Shown here piece after piece: positions 29,319-40,070 of a DNA stretch of 64,000 bases (position 1 is the first letter of the stretch; the number at the start of each line of letters is the position of its first letter). The stretch is from positions 2,976,001-3,040,000 of the forward strand of contig NZ_LR134117.1 in the NCBI RefSeq assembly GCF_900635445.1, given 5' to 3'. Below the pieces are notes generated by a model. The model worked only from the letters and a program-made list of their open reading frames with translations, made no database searches and was not told the DNA's origin. The stretch comes from Serratia odorifera (GTDB lineage: Bacteria; Pseudomonadota; Gammaproteobacteria; Enterobacterales; Enterobacteriaceae). A program made the position numbers and the translations under genes.

Positions 29319-29759
29319 TTATTTTCCGCTGATTGCGGTTACCGCCAGCCGGACTTCATGGCCCAGCAGGTACAGCGCTTGCTCCAGCGCTTCCACCTTG
29401 GAGGCGTAGCTAATATCCAGCAGGCGATCGATCTGCGCCGCGTTGTAACCCAGTTTGCGCGCCAGATCGGCTTTGGAGGTCGTTTGCGCCAGCATGATAT
29501 TGTGCAGTTCCAGTTTCAGCGCCACCAGCACCGGCAGATGAATGGCGATCTCGTCGAGCCGTGGGGGGGAGGCAGGCGGTAACGGGCGGCGCTCGGCCAT
29601 TTCGTTGGCGATGGCGATCAGCAGGCTTTCTTGCGCCTCCAGCTCAATGTCATCATGGCTATAGCAAGCCGCCTGCTGCTGTGGGAAATCGCGAAAGGTA
29701 ATGTGCCAGGCATCGCTTTCGTCGTCGAAGGCGTAGCTGGCAGGGTAATCATGGGTCAT
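29319..29759 (-). CDS. HicB-family antitoxin-like protein, no HicA partner
   Basis: 146 residues. The N-terminal half has the HicB partial RNase H-like fold (YPASYAFDDESDAWHITFRDFPQ, then ESLLIAIANEMAERRPLP). The C-terminal half carries a Cro/HTH-like segment (TTSKADLARKLGYNAAQIDRLLD). HicA toxins are small and normally adjacent; none is present on either side. It may act as a stand-alone regulator or be the remnant of a pair. Close to an insertion sequence. Confidence 0.8.
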   Translation of the reverse strand: MTHDYPASYAFDDESDAWHITFRDFPQQQAACYSHDDIELEAQESLLIAIANEMAERRPLPPASPPRLDEIAIHLPVLVALKLELHNIMLAQTTSKADLARKLGYNAAQIDRLLDISYASKVEALEQALYLLGHEVRLAVTAISGK

Positions 29760-29845
29760 GGCGTATCCAAATGGGAAACTGCGGCTGAAAGGACGGTGCG
29801 GCGACCGCGTGACATGTTGGCATTAGGGTACAGGAAGTGATGTAA

Positions 29846-29860
29846 CGATGGGAATGGAAT
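29846..29860 (+). repeat. Left copy of a 15-bp direct repeat flanking the IS
   Basis: CGATGGGAATGGAAT, identical to 31197-31211. It abuts the TGAT end of the insertion sequence. Longer than the usual 5-bp duplication of IS2. Confidence 0.8.
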
Positions 29861-29897
29861 TGATCTTGACCCACCATCTCCGGACAGCTTTTGTATC

Positions 29898-30779
29898 TTA
29901 GGTTAACGATGCACGTTGCCGCCGGTATTCTCTCGGAGAGTGATATCCCAGCGCACTGTGCGGGTGGTTTTCATTGTAATGCGTGAACGCCGCTGCAAGG
30001 TTTCGCAGGGCTGTTCTCACATCCGGTTTCGGCATGAACGCGATATAGTCTTCCTTCATCGTCTTCACGAACCGTTCGGCCATGCCATTGCTCTGCGGGC
30101 TGCTCACCGCTGTTGTACACGGCTCCAGATTCAGCTCTTTGGCGAACCTCCGCGTTTCATGCGCGGTATATGCTGAACCGTTGTCCGTCAGCCACTGCAC
30201 TGGTGTTTCCGGCAGCCTGTCGCCGAAGCGCTTTTCCACCGACCTCAGCATCACATCCTGCACCGTCGAACTGTCGTAGCCTCCGGTGCTTGCAGCCCAG
30301 TCTATGGCCTCTCTGTCGCAACAGTCCAGCGCGAACGTAACCCGCAGTTTTTCTCCGTTGTCACAGCCGAACTCGAAGCCATCTGAACACCAGCGCATAT
30401 CGCTTTCTGCCACCGCTATTTTGCCCTTATGTTCACGCTTTGGCCGCTCTGGTTTGTCATGCAATAACAACAGATTATGCTCGCTCATTATCCTGTAAAG
30501 CCGTTTGGCGTTCACGGGTGTCAGCCCCTCTGTGCGACGTTGCTTACGCAGGATGCCCCACACACGGCGATAGCCGTAACTGGGCATATCGCTGATGATA
30601 TCGAGGAGCTCTGACAGTATTTCAGCGTCTGCTTCATCATTACGCCGCTTACAGCGCCTGTCCTGCCAGTCGGCAGAACGGTTAATTCGCAGTGACAGCT
30701 GCGCACGCGACACGCCCATGGTGCGGCTGACCAGGGCTATTCCCCGTCCTTTGGCAACAAGGGCGCGTGCGCTATCCAT
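29898..30779 (-). CDS. IS2-group transposase OrfB (InsD-like, DDE integrase domain)
   Basis: 293 residues (IS2 InsD 301). It has the HTH-like start [16 protein letters not shown] and then the rve integrase core with the DDE residues in [38 protein letters not shown] and [16 protein letters not shown]. Ends [17 protein letters not shown]. Its ATG lies inside the end of orfA in the -1 frame, so the active transposase is probably an OrfAB fusion by frameshifting; the local slip site is only AAAA, shorter than in IS2. Confidence 0.93.
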   Translation of the reverse strand: MDSARALVAKGRGIALVSRTMGVSRAQLSLRINRSADWQDRRCKRRNDEADAEILSELLDIISDMPSYGYRRVWGILRKQRRTEGLTPVNAKRLYRIMSEHNLLLLHDKPERPKREHKGKIAVAESDMRWCSDGFEFGCDNGEKLRVTFALDCCDREAIDWAASTGGYDSSTVQDVMLRSVEKRFGDRLPETPVQWLTDNGSAYTAHETRRFAKELNLEPCTTAVSSPQSNGMAERFVKTMKEDYIAFMPKPDVRTALRNLAAAFTHYNENHPHSALGYHSPREYRRQRASLT

Positions 30780-31132
30780 TTTCGCGACTGACCGTACTCC
30801 ACAGCTTCTTTCAGGATCTCAACTTCCATCGTCTTCTTGCCCAGCAGGCGCTGAAGCTCCCGGACCTGCTTCAGAGCAGCAGTAAGCTCAGAAGCTGGAA
30901 CGACTTCTTCTCCGGCCGCAACGGCGGTGAGGCTGCCTTCCTGATACTGCTTCTTCCACTTAAACAGCAGGCTGGGCTGGATGCCATGCAGGCGGGCGAC
31001 ATGGGAGACATTCATGCCTGGCTCCATCGTCTGCTGGATAATGGCGATCTTTTCCTGAGGAGTTTTACGTTTACGGACTTCTTGCCCTAACAGGATCCCG
31101 GTCATCTCAAAATTGGTGTTAGTGTTAGACAT
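30737..31132 (-). CDS. IS2-group transposase OrfA (InsC-like)
   Basis: 131 residues. Helix-turn-helix of the Tnp_8 type ([43 protein letters not shown]) followed by a leucine-zipper-like segment ([32 protein letters not shown]), as in InsC of IS2. Overlaps orfB by 43 bp. Confidence 0.92.
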   Translation of the reverse strand: MSNTNTNFEMTGILLGQEVRKRKTPQEKIAIIQQTMEPGMNVSHVARLHGIQPSLLFKWKKQYQEGSLTAVAAGEEVVPASELTAALKQVRELQRLLGKKTMEVEILKEAVEYGQSRKWIAHAPLLPKDGE

Positions 31133-31196
31133 ATATTCAAGCCTATCTCTTATCTGGAGATACAGCTACTGTCTGGTGTTTCAGGGGGCTACATCA

Positions 31197-31211
31197 CGAT
31201 GGGAATGGAAT
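31197..31211 (+). repeat. Right copy of the 15-bp direct repeat flanking the IS
   Basis: CGATGGGAATGGAAT, identical to 29846-29860, directly after the ATCA end of the element. Confidence 0.8.
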
Positions 31212-31274
31212 TCAGAAAATGCATAAATACATAAGCTATAGTAGGTAACACGATCGGACAAAGGAATGCGAATA

Positions 31275-32546
31275 ATGTCGAAGTGGCATTGGTTATTTAG
31301 CCAGTTAACGCGCAAGTTATGGTTCCGTACCTGCTTATTTGCTCTGCTTGCCGTGATTTCGGCATTAGTTTCCATTGTGCTTAAACCGATTATTCCCGCC
31401 AGTATCGGTGGGGTGGTTGGAGCCGATGCGGTTGATAATATTCTCAACATATTGGCGTCCAGTATGCTGGCGGTAACCACGTTCTCACTGAATATCATGG
31501 TATCAGCATACAGTTCGGCAACCACCAGCGTTACGCCTCGTGCGACACGTTTGGTGATGGAAGACAGCACCACGCAAAACGTACTGGCGACCTTTATAGG
31601 CTCCTTCTTATTCAGCCTGGTGGGCATTATTGCACTCAGCATGGGAGCCTATGGAGAGCAGGGCCGTGTGGTTCTCTTTGTGGTGACACTGGCCGTTATC
31701 GCTCTGATCATCATCACGCTATTACGCTGGATCCAGCATCTCTCGCTGCTTGGACGCGTTGGTGAAACGACTTCACGGGTAGAAGATGCTACGCGAAAAG
31801 CACTTGAAAGCCGTATAAACATACCGTATCTGGGGGCCAATCCCTGGTCTTCACATATTCACCTCCCTCAGGATGCACTGGCGATATATCCGCAGGACAT
31901 CGGCTATATACAACATATTGATATGCAGATACTTGATGATTACGTTCAGAGTATTGAAGGTGAACTCTATTTAGCATGTCAGACCGGGGCGTTTGTGCAT
32001 CCGGGGCAACCGGTGGCTTTGCTGTGCTCGTCTCATCGAAACATCGAGACGGAAGCATTCTTGCGCGCCATCACTATCAGTACGGAGCGTTCATTTGATC
32101 AAGATCCCCGCTTTGGTTTGTCGGTGTTGGCCGAAATAGCCTCAAGAGCATTGTCCCCAGCGGTTAATGACCCTGGAACAGCAATTGATGTCATTGGCCG
32201 TGCCGTGAGGCTGTTAGCGATGTGGGGTGATAAAACGCCACAACGGGAAGAGGTCATCTATCCGAACATCTACGTAAAGCCGATTTTGACCGCAGACCTG
32301 TTCGATGACATTTTTAATCCTGTAGCACGTGACGGGGCGGCGCTTATCGAGGTACAACTCCGCTTGGTAAAAGGCCTGTTGGCTCTTTATCAGATCAATA
32401 AAGCGATATTTTCCGCTGACGTACACAGATATGTCTTGATAGTAAAAGCATTGGCAGAGAGTCAGATGGTATCTCAAACGGATGGCGATAAACTCAATGA
32501 ATGGATACGGCAGTCCGGCCTGCTGGCTACAGATAAGAGTGACTAG
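31275..32546 (+). CDS. DUF2254 membrane protein
   Basis: 423 residues from the ATG at 31275, which has AAGGA 9 bp upstream; an ATG at 31266 lies too close to that site. Four N-terminal hydrophobic helices (CLFALLAVISALVSIVL, ASSMLAVTTFSLNIMV, VLATFIGSFLFSLVGII, VVLFVVTLAVIALIII) then a soluble part with SVLAEIASRALSPAVNDPGTA, the signature of DUF2254. Function unknown. Lower G+C than neighbours; with the IS and HicB it suggests an acquired segment beside tRNA-Arg. Confidence 0.85.
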   Translation: MSKWHWLFSQLTRKLWFRTCLFALLAVISALVSIVLKPIIPASIGGVVGADAVDNILNILASSMLAVTTFSLNIMVSAYSSATTSVTPRATRLVMEDSTTQNVLATFIGSFLFSLVGIIALSMGAYGEQGRVVLFVVTLAVIALIIITLLRWIQHLSLLGRVGETTSRVEDATRKALESRINIPYLGANPWSSHIHLPQDALAIYPQDIGYIQHIDMQILDDYVQSIEGELYLACQTGAFVHPGQPVALLCSSHRNIETEAFLRAITISTERSFDQDPRFGLSVLAEIASRALSPAVNDPGTAIDVIGRAVRLLAMWGDKTPQREEVIYPNIYVKPILTADLFDDIFNPVARDGAALIEVQLRLVKGLLALYQINKAIFSADVHRYVLIVKALAESQMVSQTDGDKLNEWIRQSGLLATDKSD

Positions 32547-32803
32547 GGAGCAGTAAACAGCACAATGTTTGGCGCCCGACGCACAGGCTACTGCGGTTGA
32601 CTCATGAGCGGCATTTTTTATCGCGGGTCGGCGTGAACGTCAGTGATTACCGGTACTCATTCGACGACCTGTAGTTCTCCGGGGCAGCGCTTGCCGTCAA
32701 TAAATCCCGCTTGCAATTGATGACTGGTATGGGCCAGAAGACCGTTGCCGCAGGCGGTGGCTCAACAGGGGGAGTCGGCGGCAAAGATTGGTAAAGCAGA
32801 AAA
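32547..32803. other. Gap between the DUF2254 gene and tRNA-Arg
   Basis: 257 bp at the 3' side of tRNA-Arg. No gene recognised. Short open stretches (for example 32690-32793 on the plus strand) look coding-like but lack a start and a family match; they may be remnants of integrated DNA. Confidence 0.35.
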
Positions 32804-32878
32804 TGGTGTCCCCGACTGGAATCGAACCAGTAACTAGCCCTTAGGAGGGGCTTGTTATATCCGTTTAACTACGGAGAC
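32804..32878 (-). tRNA. argW: tRNA-Arg (anticodon CCT), argW equivalent
   Basis: 75-nt cloverleaf GTCTCCGTAGTTAAACGG to GGGGACACCA, anticodon loop CTCCTAA. Matches E. coli argW and, as there, lies beside yfdC. argW is a known integration site for lambdoid elements in E. coli; the 3' end here faces the accessory stretch at 28.7-32.8 kb. Confidence 0.95.
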
Positions 32879-32991
32879 GCCGCGAGCGGGAGTATTATAC
32901 CCTTTTTTCGTCGCAGAATAAGCGCTTAGCGGTTCGTTTGCTCAATCCCTCACCAATTGGCCATGTTTTTGCCGCTTGGCGAGGGAGGGCG

Positions 32992-33946
32992 TCAGGGTTT
33001 GTTGGCCGGGTCGGCGTCTCGCTGTGCCTTTGCCCGTTCGGCTTCACGCCTGGCTTTGGCTTTGTTGCTCATGTCGTTACGGATCTGCGCGTGGCTGATC
33101 AGCGCAAAGATAAACGATCCGCCGATGATGTTGCCCGCCAGCGTCGGGATCGCGAACGGATAGAAAAAATCCTGCCAGGGGAGAGCGCCGCTGAACACCA
33201 GATACAGTATCTCCACCGAGCCCACCACAATGTGCGTCAGATCGGCGATGGCGACCAGATAGGTCATCAGCACGATCACCCCAGATCTTGGCGGCGCCAG
33301 ACGACGGAAACATCCAGACCATGGTGGCGATGATCCAGCCGGCCAAAATGCCGTTGGCAAACATTTCTTCGGGACTATTTTGCATTACCTCCTTGGCGAG
33401 GTCGGTAAACGCCTGACGCGTGGCGTCGTCGAACAGCGGAAGCTGGATAAACGCTTCAGCGGCCAGCCCGGTGCCAATCAGGTTGCCCAGCAGCACCACG
33501 CTCCATAACCGGAACAGGATCAGGAAGTTTTTCGGCGTGGGTTTATGCATGATTGGCAACACCGCGGTGACGGTATTTTCAGTGAACAGCTGCTGGCGCG
33601 CCATGATCACGATGACAAAACCGAAGGTGTAACCGATATTCTCGATGAAAAATCGACTGGGATCGTCCGGCAATCGGGCGTGGAAGATGCCCTTGGCCAT
33701 TAACGACGCCCCCATCGACAGTCCGGCCGCCACCGCTGACCATAACAGCGCCAGCCAATCGCGCTCCAGCTCCTTTTCCCCTTCCATGCGGATTTGCTCA
33801 TGCACGGCCGCAGCGCGTGACGGCAGTTTTTCCTCATCGACTTCTATTTCTGCCTTGCCCTGTTCCTGTTCTTTGCTTTCGACCTTGACCTCACCTTTGT
33901 CGCCGCGTTTCTCATCATCCAATCCGAGATTCGGTTTATCGCTCAT
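32992..33946 (-). pseudogene. yfdC: Formate/nitrite-channel family protein YfdC, frame broken once
   Basis: Inner-membrane FNT-family channel-like protein of unknown cargo. The N-terminal part is a charged cytoplasmic tail (MSDKPNLGLDDEKRG..., KEQEQGKAEIEVDEEKLPSR). The channel begins LLWSAVAAGLSMGASLMAKG and continues NTVTAVLPIMHKPT and GNLIGTGLAAEAFI. One extra base in CCCC 33279-33282 shifts the frame after MVWMFPSSGAAKIW; the remainder (VLMTYLVAIADLTHIVVGS, IPTLAGNIIGGSFIFALISH) follows. Corrected length is 317 residues (E. coli 310). Confidence 0.9.
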
Positions 33947-34200
33947 CTTCAGTTCCCTCAGGCAGCAAAAATCACGTTGATGATTCAAGCGTAGTTGCCG
34001 TTGCGTGCGGCTGAAAGTGACAGTCGCTATTTGCAATAAAAAGTAACAAGATTTTAACCGAGGCGTTTTTTTCTACGCATTATTGATCTGGTACAGGATA
34101 TTACCCCCATTGGAGTAGTTGAGCGGGCTTTGGCAGGCTACGTGCGCTCTGTCGCTTATGCTATGATTCGCATTCCCAACGAAAACTGTCGAGTCACCTG

Positions 34201-34834
34201 ATGCTGGAAGTCAGAAACCTGAGTTGTGTCCGCGATGAACGCGTTCTGTTTAGCGGGCTGAGTTTTTCGCTAAGTTCGGGAGAAATTGTCCAGATTGAAG
34301 GTGCCAACGGCGCGGGCAAAACCAGCCTGTTGCGTATTCTCGCCGGGTTGGCGCGGCCTGACGGCGGTGAGGTGCTGTGGCGCGGTGAAAGCACGCTGCG
34401 CAGCCGCGAACGTTATCACTGGGAGCTGCTGTATCTGGGGCACCATCCCGGCATCAATGCCATGCTGACGCCGTTTGAAAACCTGCGTTTTTATCAGCAG
34501 GTACGGCGCGCTACCGACGGCCAGGCTATCTGGCAGGCGCTGGAGCAGGTCGGCTTGGTGGGGTACGAAGACTTGCCGGTTGGGCAGCTTTCTGCCGGTC
34601 AGCAACGGCGAGTCGCGCTGGCGCGACTGTGGTTGAGCGACTGCCCGTTGTGGATCCTCGATGAGCCGCTGACGGCTATCGACAAGCAGGGTGTGACTGA
34701 ATTGATTCGCCTTTTTGATCAACATGCGCAGCAGGGGGGGCATGGTATTGTTGACCTCCCATCAGGATGTGGTCGGTACTACCCAGGCGGTAGAGAAAAT
34801 TCGACTGGTTGATGCGGGCGGGGAGCACGTCTGA
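34201..34834 (+). pseudogene. ccmA: Haem exporter ATPase CcmA, frame broken once near the end
   Basis: ATP-binding subunit of the CcmAB complex that releases holo-CcmE during cytochrome c maturation. Walker [11 protein letters not shown], signature [15 protein letters not shown], Walker [13 protein letters not shown] seven-G run at 34734-34740 has one extra base and garbles the last 30 residues; corrected text reads [11 protein letters not shown] and ends at the TGA at 34832-34834. Corrected length is 210 residues. The stop overlaps the ccmB start. First gene of ccmABCDEFGHI. Confidence 0.92.
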
Positions 34835-35493
34835 TGTTTTTGACCCTGGTACGCCGCGAATTGAAAATCGCCTTTCGCAAAGGCGCGGAAATAGTCAACC
34901 CGCTGTGGTTCTTTTTGATCGTCATTACGCTGTTTCCGCTGGGCGTTGGCCCCGAACCACAGTTGCTGGCGCGGATTGCCCCGGGGATCATCTGGGTGGC
35001 GGCATTGCTGGCTTCGCTGCTGTCGCTGGAAAGGCTGTTTCGTGATGACCTGCTGGATGGTTCACTAGAGCAACTGTTGCTGTTGCCGACGCCGCTGCCG
35101 ATCGCGGTGTTAGGCAAAGTATGTGCTCACTGGGTAGTGACCGGCCTGCCATTGTTGATTTTGTCGCCCTTGGTGGCGTTACTGCTGTCGCTGGACTTCA
35201 ATAGTTGGCTGGCGGTGGCCTTGACTTTGTTGTTGGGCACCCCGACGCTCAGCCTGATCGGCGCCATTGGCGTAGGCCTGACCGTGGGCTTGCGTAAGGG
35301 AGGAGTGCTGCTCAGCCTGCTGGTGCTGCCGTTATATATTCCGGTGCTGATTTTTGCCACCGGCGCTATTGATGCCGCTGCGATGAACATGCCGATTGAC
35401 GGTTATCTGGCGATCCTCGGTGCGATACTGGCGGGCAGCATGACGTTGGCGCCTTTTGCCACGGCGGCGGCGCTTCGGGTTAGCGTGCACTAG
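34834..35493 (+). CDS. ccmB: Haem exporter membrane protein CcmB
   Basis: 219-residue six-helix inner-membrane partner of CcmA (E. coli 220). Starts MFLTLVRRELKIAFRKGAEIVNPL and contains LFRDDLLDGSLEQLLLLP, both typical. The ATG overlaps the ccmA stop by one base (TGATG). A gap of about 107 bp separates it from ccmC. Confidence 0.94.
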   Translation: MFLTLVRRELKIAFRKGAEIVNPLWFFLIVITLFPLGVGPEPQLLARIAPGIIWVAALLASLLSLERLFRDDLLDGSLEQLLLLPTPLPIAVLGKVCAHWVVTGLPLLILSPLVALLLSLDFNSWLAVALTLLLGTPTLSLIGAIGVGLTVGLRKGGVLLSLLVLPLYIPVLIFATGAIDAAAMNMPIDGYLAILGAILAGSMTLAPFATAAALRVSVH

Positions 35494-35600
35494 CCAACCG
35501 TATGATGCGCTGAATAACGTCGCCAAGAACGTTGCAGCCAAGATGCTTTTTCACCGCTTTGCCGGCGCAAGGCGGACCGGATTTTCATTTATCGTGAGCA

Positions 35601-36347
35601 ATGACAACAATGTGGAAATGGTTACATCAATTTGCCAGGCCTGAGCGGCTCTACCATGTCTGCGGGCGCTTTGTCCCCTGGCTGGGCATGGCCGGCGCGG
35701 CATGTCTGCTGATTGGCTGGGTGTGGGGCTTTGGCTTTGCGCCCAAAGACTATCAGCAGGGCGACAGCTTTCGCATCATGTACATTCACGTACCCGCCGC
35801 CATGTGGTCGATGGGCATCTATGCCTCAATGGCGGTGGCGGCATTTATTGGCCTGGTATGGCAGATGAAGATGTCGGACAGCGTGGTGGCGGCGATGGCG
35901 CCGGTGGGCGCGGTGTTCACCTTTATTGCCCTGGTCACCGGCTCCGCCTGGGGCAAGCCGATGTGGGGCACCTGGTGGGTCTGGGACGCGCGCCTGACCT
36001 CGGAACTGGTGTTGCTGTTCCTTTATATGGGTATCATTGCCCTGTATAACGCCTTTGAAGACCGCCGTCTAGCAGGCCGGGCAGCCGGAATCCTGGTGTT
36101 GGTCGGCGTGGTCAATATTCCGATTATCCATTTCTCTGTCGAATGGTGGAACACGCTCCACCAGGGTTCGACCAATATGCAGCAAAGCATCGCACCCAGT
36201 ATGCGTACCCCGCTGCGCTGGGCGATCCTCGGTTATCTGCTGTTCTTCGTGACCCTGACGCTGATGCGCCTGCGTAACCTGATTCTGCTGCAGGAACGCC
36301 ACCGTCCATGGGTCGCCAACCTGGTGAACAAGGAGCGTCAGCCATGA
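35601..36347 (+). CDS. ccmC: Haem handling protein CcmC
   Basis: 248-residue six-helix inner-membrane protein that loads haem on CcmE. The tryptophan-rich WWD haem motif is WGTWWVWDARLTSE, flanked by conserved His in YIHVPAAMWSMGIYAS and VEWWNTLHQGS. An internal ATG nine bases later (MWKWLHQ) aligns better with E. coli CcmC and is an alternative start. Its stop overlaps ccmD (ATGA). Confidence 0.94.
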   Translation: MTTMWKWLHQFARPERLYHVCGRFVPWLGMAGAACLLIGWVWGFGFAPKDYQQGDSFRIMYIHVPAAMWSMGIYASMAVAAFIGLVWQMKMSDSVVAAMAPVGAVFTFIALVTGSAWGKPMWGTWWVWDARLTSELVLLFLYMGIIALYNAFEDRRLAGRAAGILVLVGVVNIPIIHFSVEWWNTLHQGSTNMQQSIAPSMRTPLRWAILGYLLFFVTLTLMRLRNLILLQERHRPWVANLVNKERQP

Positions 36348-36595
36348 GTTATAGCGCATTCGATTCCTGGCAGGCCTTCTTCGCCATGGGCGGCTATGCC
36401 TTCTACGTCTGGCTGGCGGTGGCCGCCACCCTGATCCCGCTATTGGCGCTGATGCTGCATACCTGGTGGCAGCGTCGGCAACTGCTGGAGGATGTCAGCC
36501 GTCGTCAGGCGCGTGAGCGCCGCATTCGCCAATCGCAACAGCAGCATAACAACGCCATCGCGCCATCCGCCAAGCCGCGGGAGAAATCATTGTGA
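36344..36595 (+). CDS. ccmD: Haem exporter accessory protein CcmD
   Basis: 83-residue single-helix membrane protein ([27 protein letters not shown]) with a basic cytoplasmic tail ([15 protein letters not shown]). It joins CcmABC and helps release holo-CcmE. Overlaps ccmC by four bases and ccmE by four bases. Confidence 0.92.
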   Translation: MSYSAFDSWQAFFAMGGYAFYVWLAVAATLIPLLALMLHTWWQRRQLLEDVSRRQARERRIRQSQQQHNNAIAPSAKPREKSL

Positions 36596-37079
36596 ATCCA
36601 CGTCGTAAAAGTCGCCTGTATCTGGCGATTGTCGTCCTGATCGGCGTTGCGTTGACCGCAGCGCTGGCGCTGTATGCGCTGCGATCGAATATCGATCTGT
36701 TTTATACCCCGAGCGAAATTTTGCAGGGCAAGGGTGAAAACCACCAGAAACCGGAGGTCGGCCAGCGCCTGCGTATCGGCGGTATGGTGATGCCGGGCTC
36801 GGTTAAACGCGATCAGCAAACGCTACAGGTCAGTTTTAAAATCTACGACGCGCGCGGCGCTATCGACGTCACCTACGTCGGCATCTTGCCGGATCTGTTC
36901 CGTGAAGGGCAGGGCGTAGTGGCTCAAGGAGTGCTGGCTGCGGGCAACGTGGTGCAAGCTAAAGAGGTGCTGGCGAAGCATGATGAAAAATACACGCCGC
37001 CAGAAGTGGCCGACGCGATGAAAGAAAATCACCAGGGCCCGGCTTCGGCCTACGCCGCTCCCCAGGAGGGCAGCAAGTC

Positions 37080-37083
<4 letters not shown>
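36592..37083 (+). CDS. ccmE: Haem chaperone CcmE
   Basis: 163-residue periplasmic haem chaperone anchored by an N-terminal helix ([22 protein letters not shown]). The covalent haem-binding His is in [17 protein letters not shown] start, as in E. coli. Overlaps ccmD at its start and ccmF at its end. Confidence 0.95.
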
Positions 37084-39054
<1,971 letters not shown>

Positions 39055-39058
<4 letters not shown>

Positions 39059-39606
39059 AGCGCAAACTGCTGTTTATTCCTCTGATTCTGTTTCTGCTGC
39101 TGGTAGCGGCCTTTATGGTGCAGCTAACGCGCAATGCCGGCGGTGAGGACCCGACTATGTTGGAGTCGGCGCTGATCGGTAAGCCGGTGCCGACCTTTAC
39201 GTTGGAATCGCTCGAGCAGCCAGGCAAAACCTACGATCAGGCGGTGCTGCGCAACGGCAAACCGATGCTGCTGAACGTATGGGCCACCTGGTGCCCGACC
39301 TGCCGCGCCGAACATCAGTATCTCAATACGCTGGCCGCCAAGGGTGTGCGGGTGATTGGCTTGAACTACAAGGACGATCGCGCCAAAGCGGTGACCTGGC
39401 TGAACACGCTGGGTAACCCGTATGCGCTCAGCCTGTTCGACGGCAACGGCATGCTGGGCCTGGATCTGGGGGTCTACGGCGCACCTGAGACTTTCCTGAT
39501 CGACGGCGACGGCATCATTCGCTATCGCCACGCCGGTGACATGAATCAACGCGTTTGGCAGCAGGAAGTGTTGCCGCTGTACCGTAAGTACGGAGGGGAC
39601 GCATGA
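39055..39606 (+). CDS. ccmG: Thiol:disulfide interchange protein CcmG (DsbE)
   Basis: 183-residue membrane-anchored periplasmic thioredoxin-like reductant for apocytochrome c. N-terminal helix (LLFIPLILFLLLVAAFMV), redox motif WCPTC in NVWATWCPTCRAEH, and the cis-Pro region GVYGAPETFLID. ATGA overlaps with ccmF and ccmH. Confidence 0.95.
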
Positions 39607-40070
39607 GGATTGTGATGCTGATATTGGTCGCGTTATTCAGTTACAGCGCCGCGGCGGCCATTGATACCTACAGATTCAATTCGGTAGAGCAGGAGCAGCA
39701 GTATCGCGAGTTGACCGAACAGCTGCGCTGCCCGAAGTGCCAGAACAACAGCATTGCCGATTCCAACGCCATCATCGCGGCGGATATGCGTACCAAAGTG
39801 TATGAATTGATGATGCAAGGGCAAAGCAAACAGCAAATCATTGATTATATGGTGGCTCGCTATGGCAATTTCGTCACCTATAAACCGCCGGTGACGCCGG
39901 CAACGCTGATCCTGTGGCTAGGGCCGTTGCTGTTTGTGCTGATTGGCGGCGCGGTGGTGATTATGCGCAGCCGTCGTCGGGGCGGCGTCGGGAGCAATGA
40001 GCAATTCTCCGAGCAGGAGCAACGGCGTCTGGCGGCGCTGCTGAAAGAGACTGATAGGAAGAAACCCTAA
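39603..40070 (+). CDS. ccmH: Apocytochrome c thiol protein CcmH (N-terminal type)
   Basis: 155-residue periplasmic protein with a signal sequence, the redox motif LRCPKCQNNSIADSN and a C-terminal membrane helix (LILWLGPLLFVLIGGAVVI). In E. coli this module is fused to the TPR part; here it is a separate gene overlapping ccmI by one base. Confidence 0.93.
   Translation: MRIVMLILVALFSYSAAAAIDTYRFNSVEQEQQYRELTEQLRCPKCQNNSIADSNAIIAADMRTKVYELMMQGQSKQQIIDYMVARYGNFVTYKPPVTPATLILWLGPLLFVLIGGAVVIMRSRRRGGVGSNEQFSEQEQRRLAALLKETDRKKP

Larger units (their letters stand above)
29861..31196 (-). mobile_element. IS3-family, IS2-group insertion sequence
   Basis: 1336 bp (IS2 is 1331 bp). Ends are imperfect inverted repeats, TGATCTTGACCCACC at the left and TGATGTAGCCCCCTG inward from the right. 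It holds overlapping orfA and orfB in the -1 arrangement of IS3 elements, both intact. Flanked by identical 15-bp direct repeats. It separates the HicB gene from the DUF2254 gene and does not interrupt a recognisable frame. Confidence 0.9.

Noticed and set aside
29760..29845. Short frame ending in an ATGA overlap upstream of HicB as a possible HicA
   Set aside because: Nineteen residues only, without the HicA dsRBD-like motifs.
32640..32793. Possible remnant of an outer-membrane or phage gene near tRNA-Arg
   Set aside because: Short coding-like text without start, family motif or support on comparison; cannot be named.
28700..32878. Prophage integrated at tRNA-Arg
   Set aside because: No integrase, phage structural gene or duplicated tRNA end was found.
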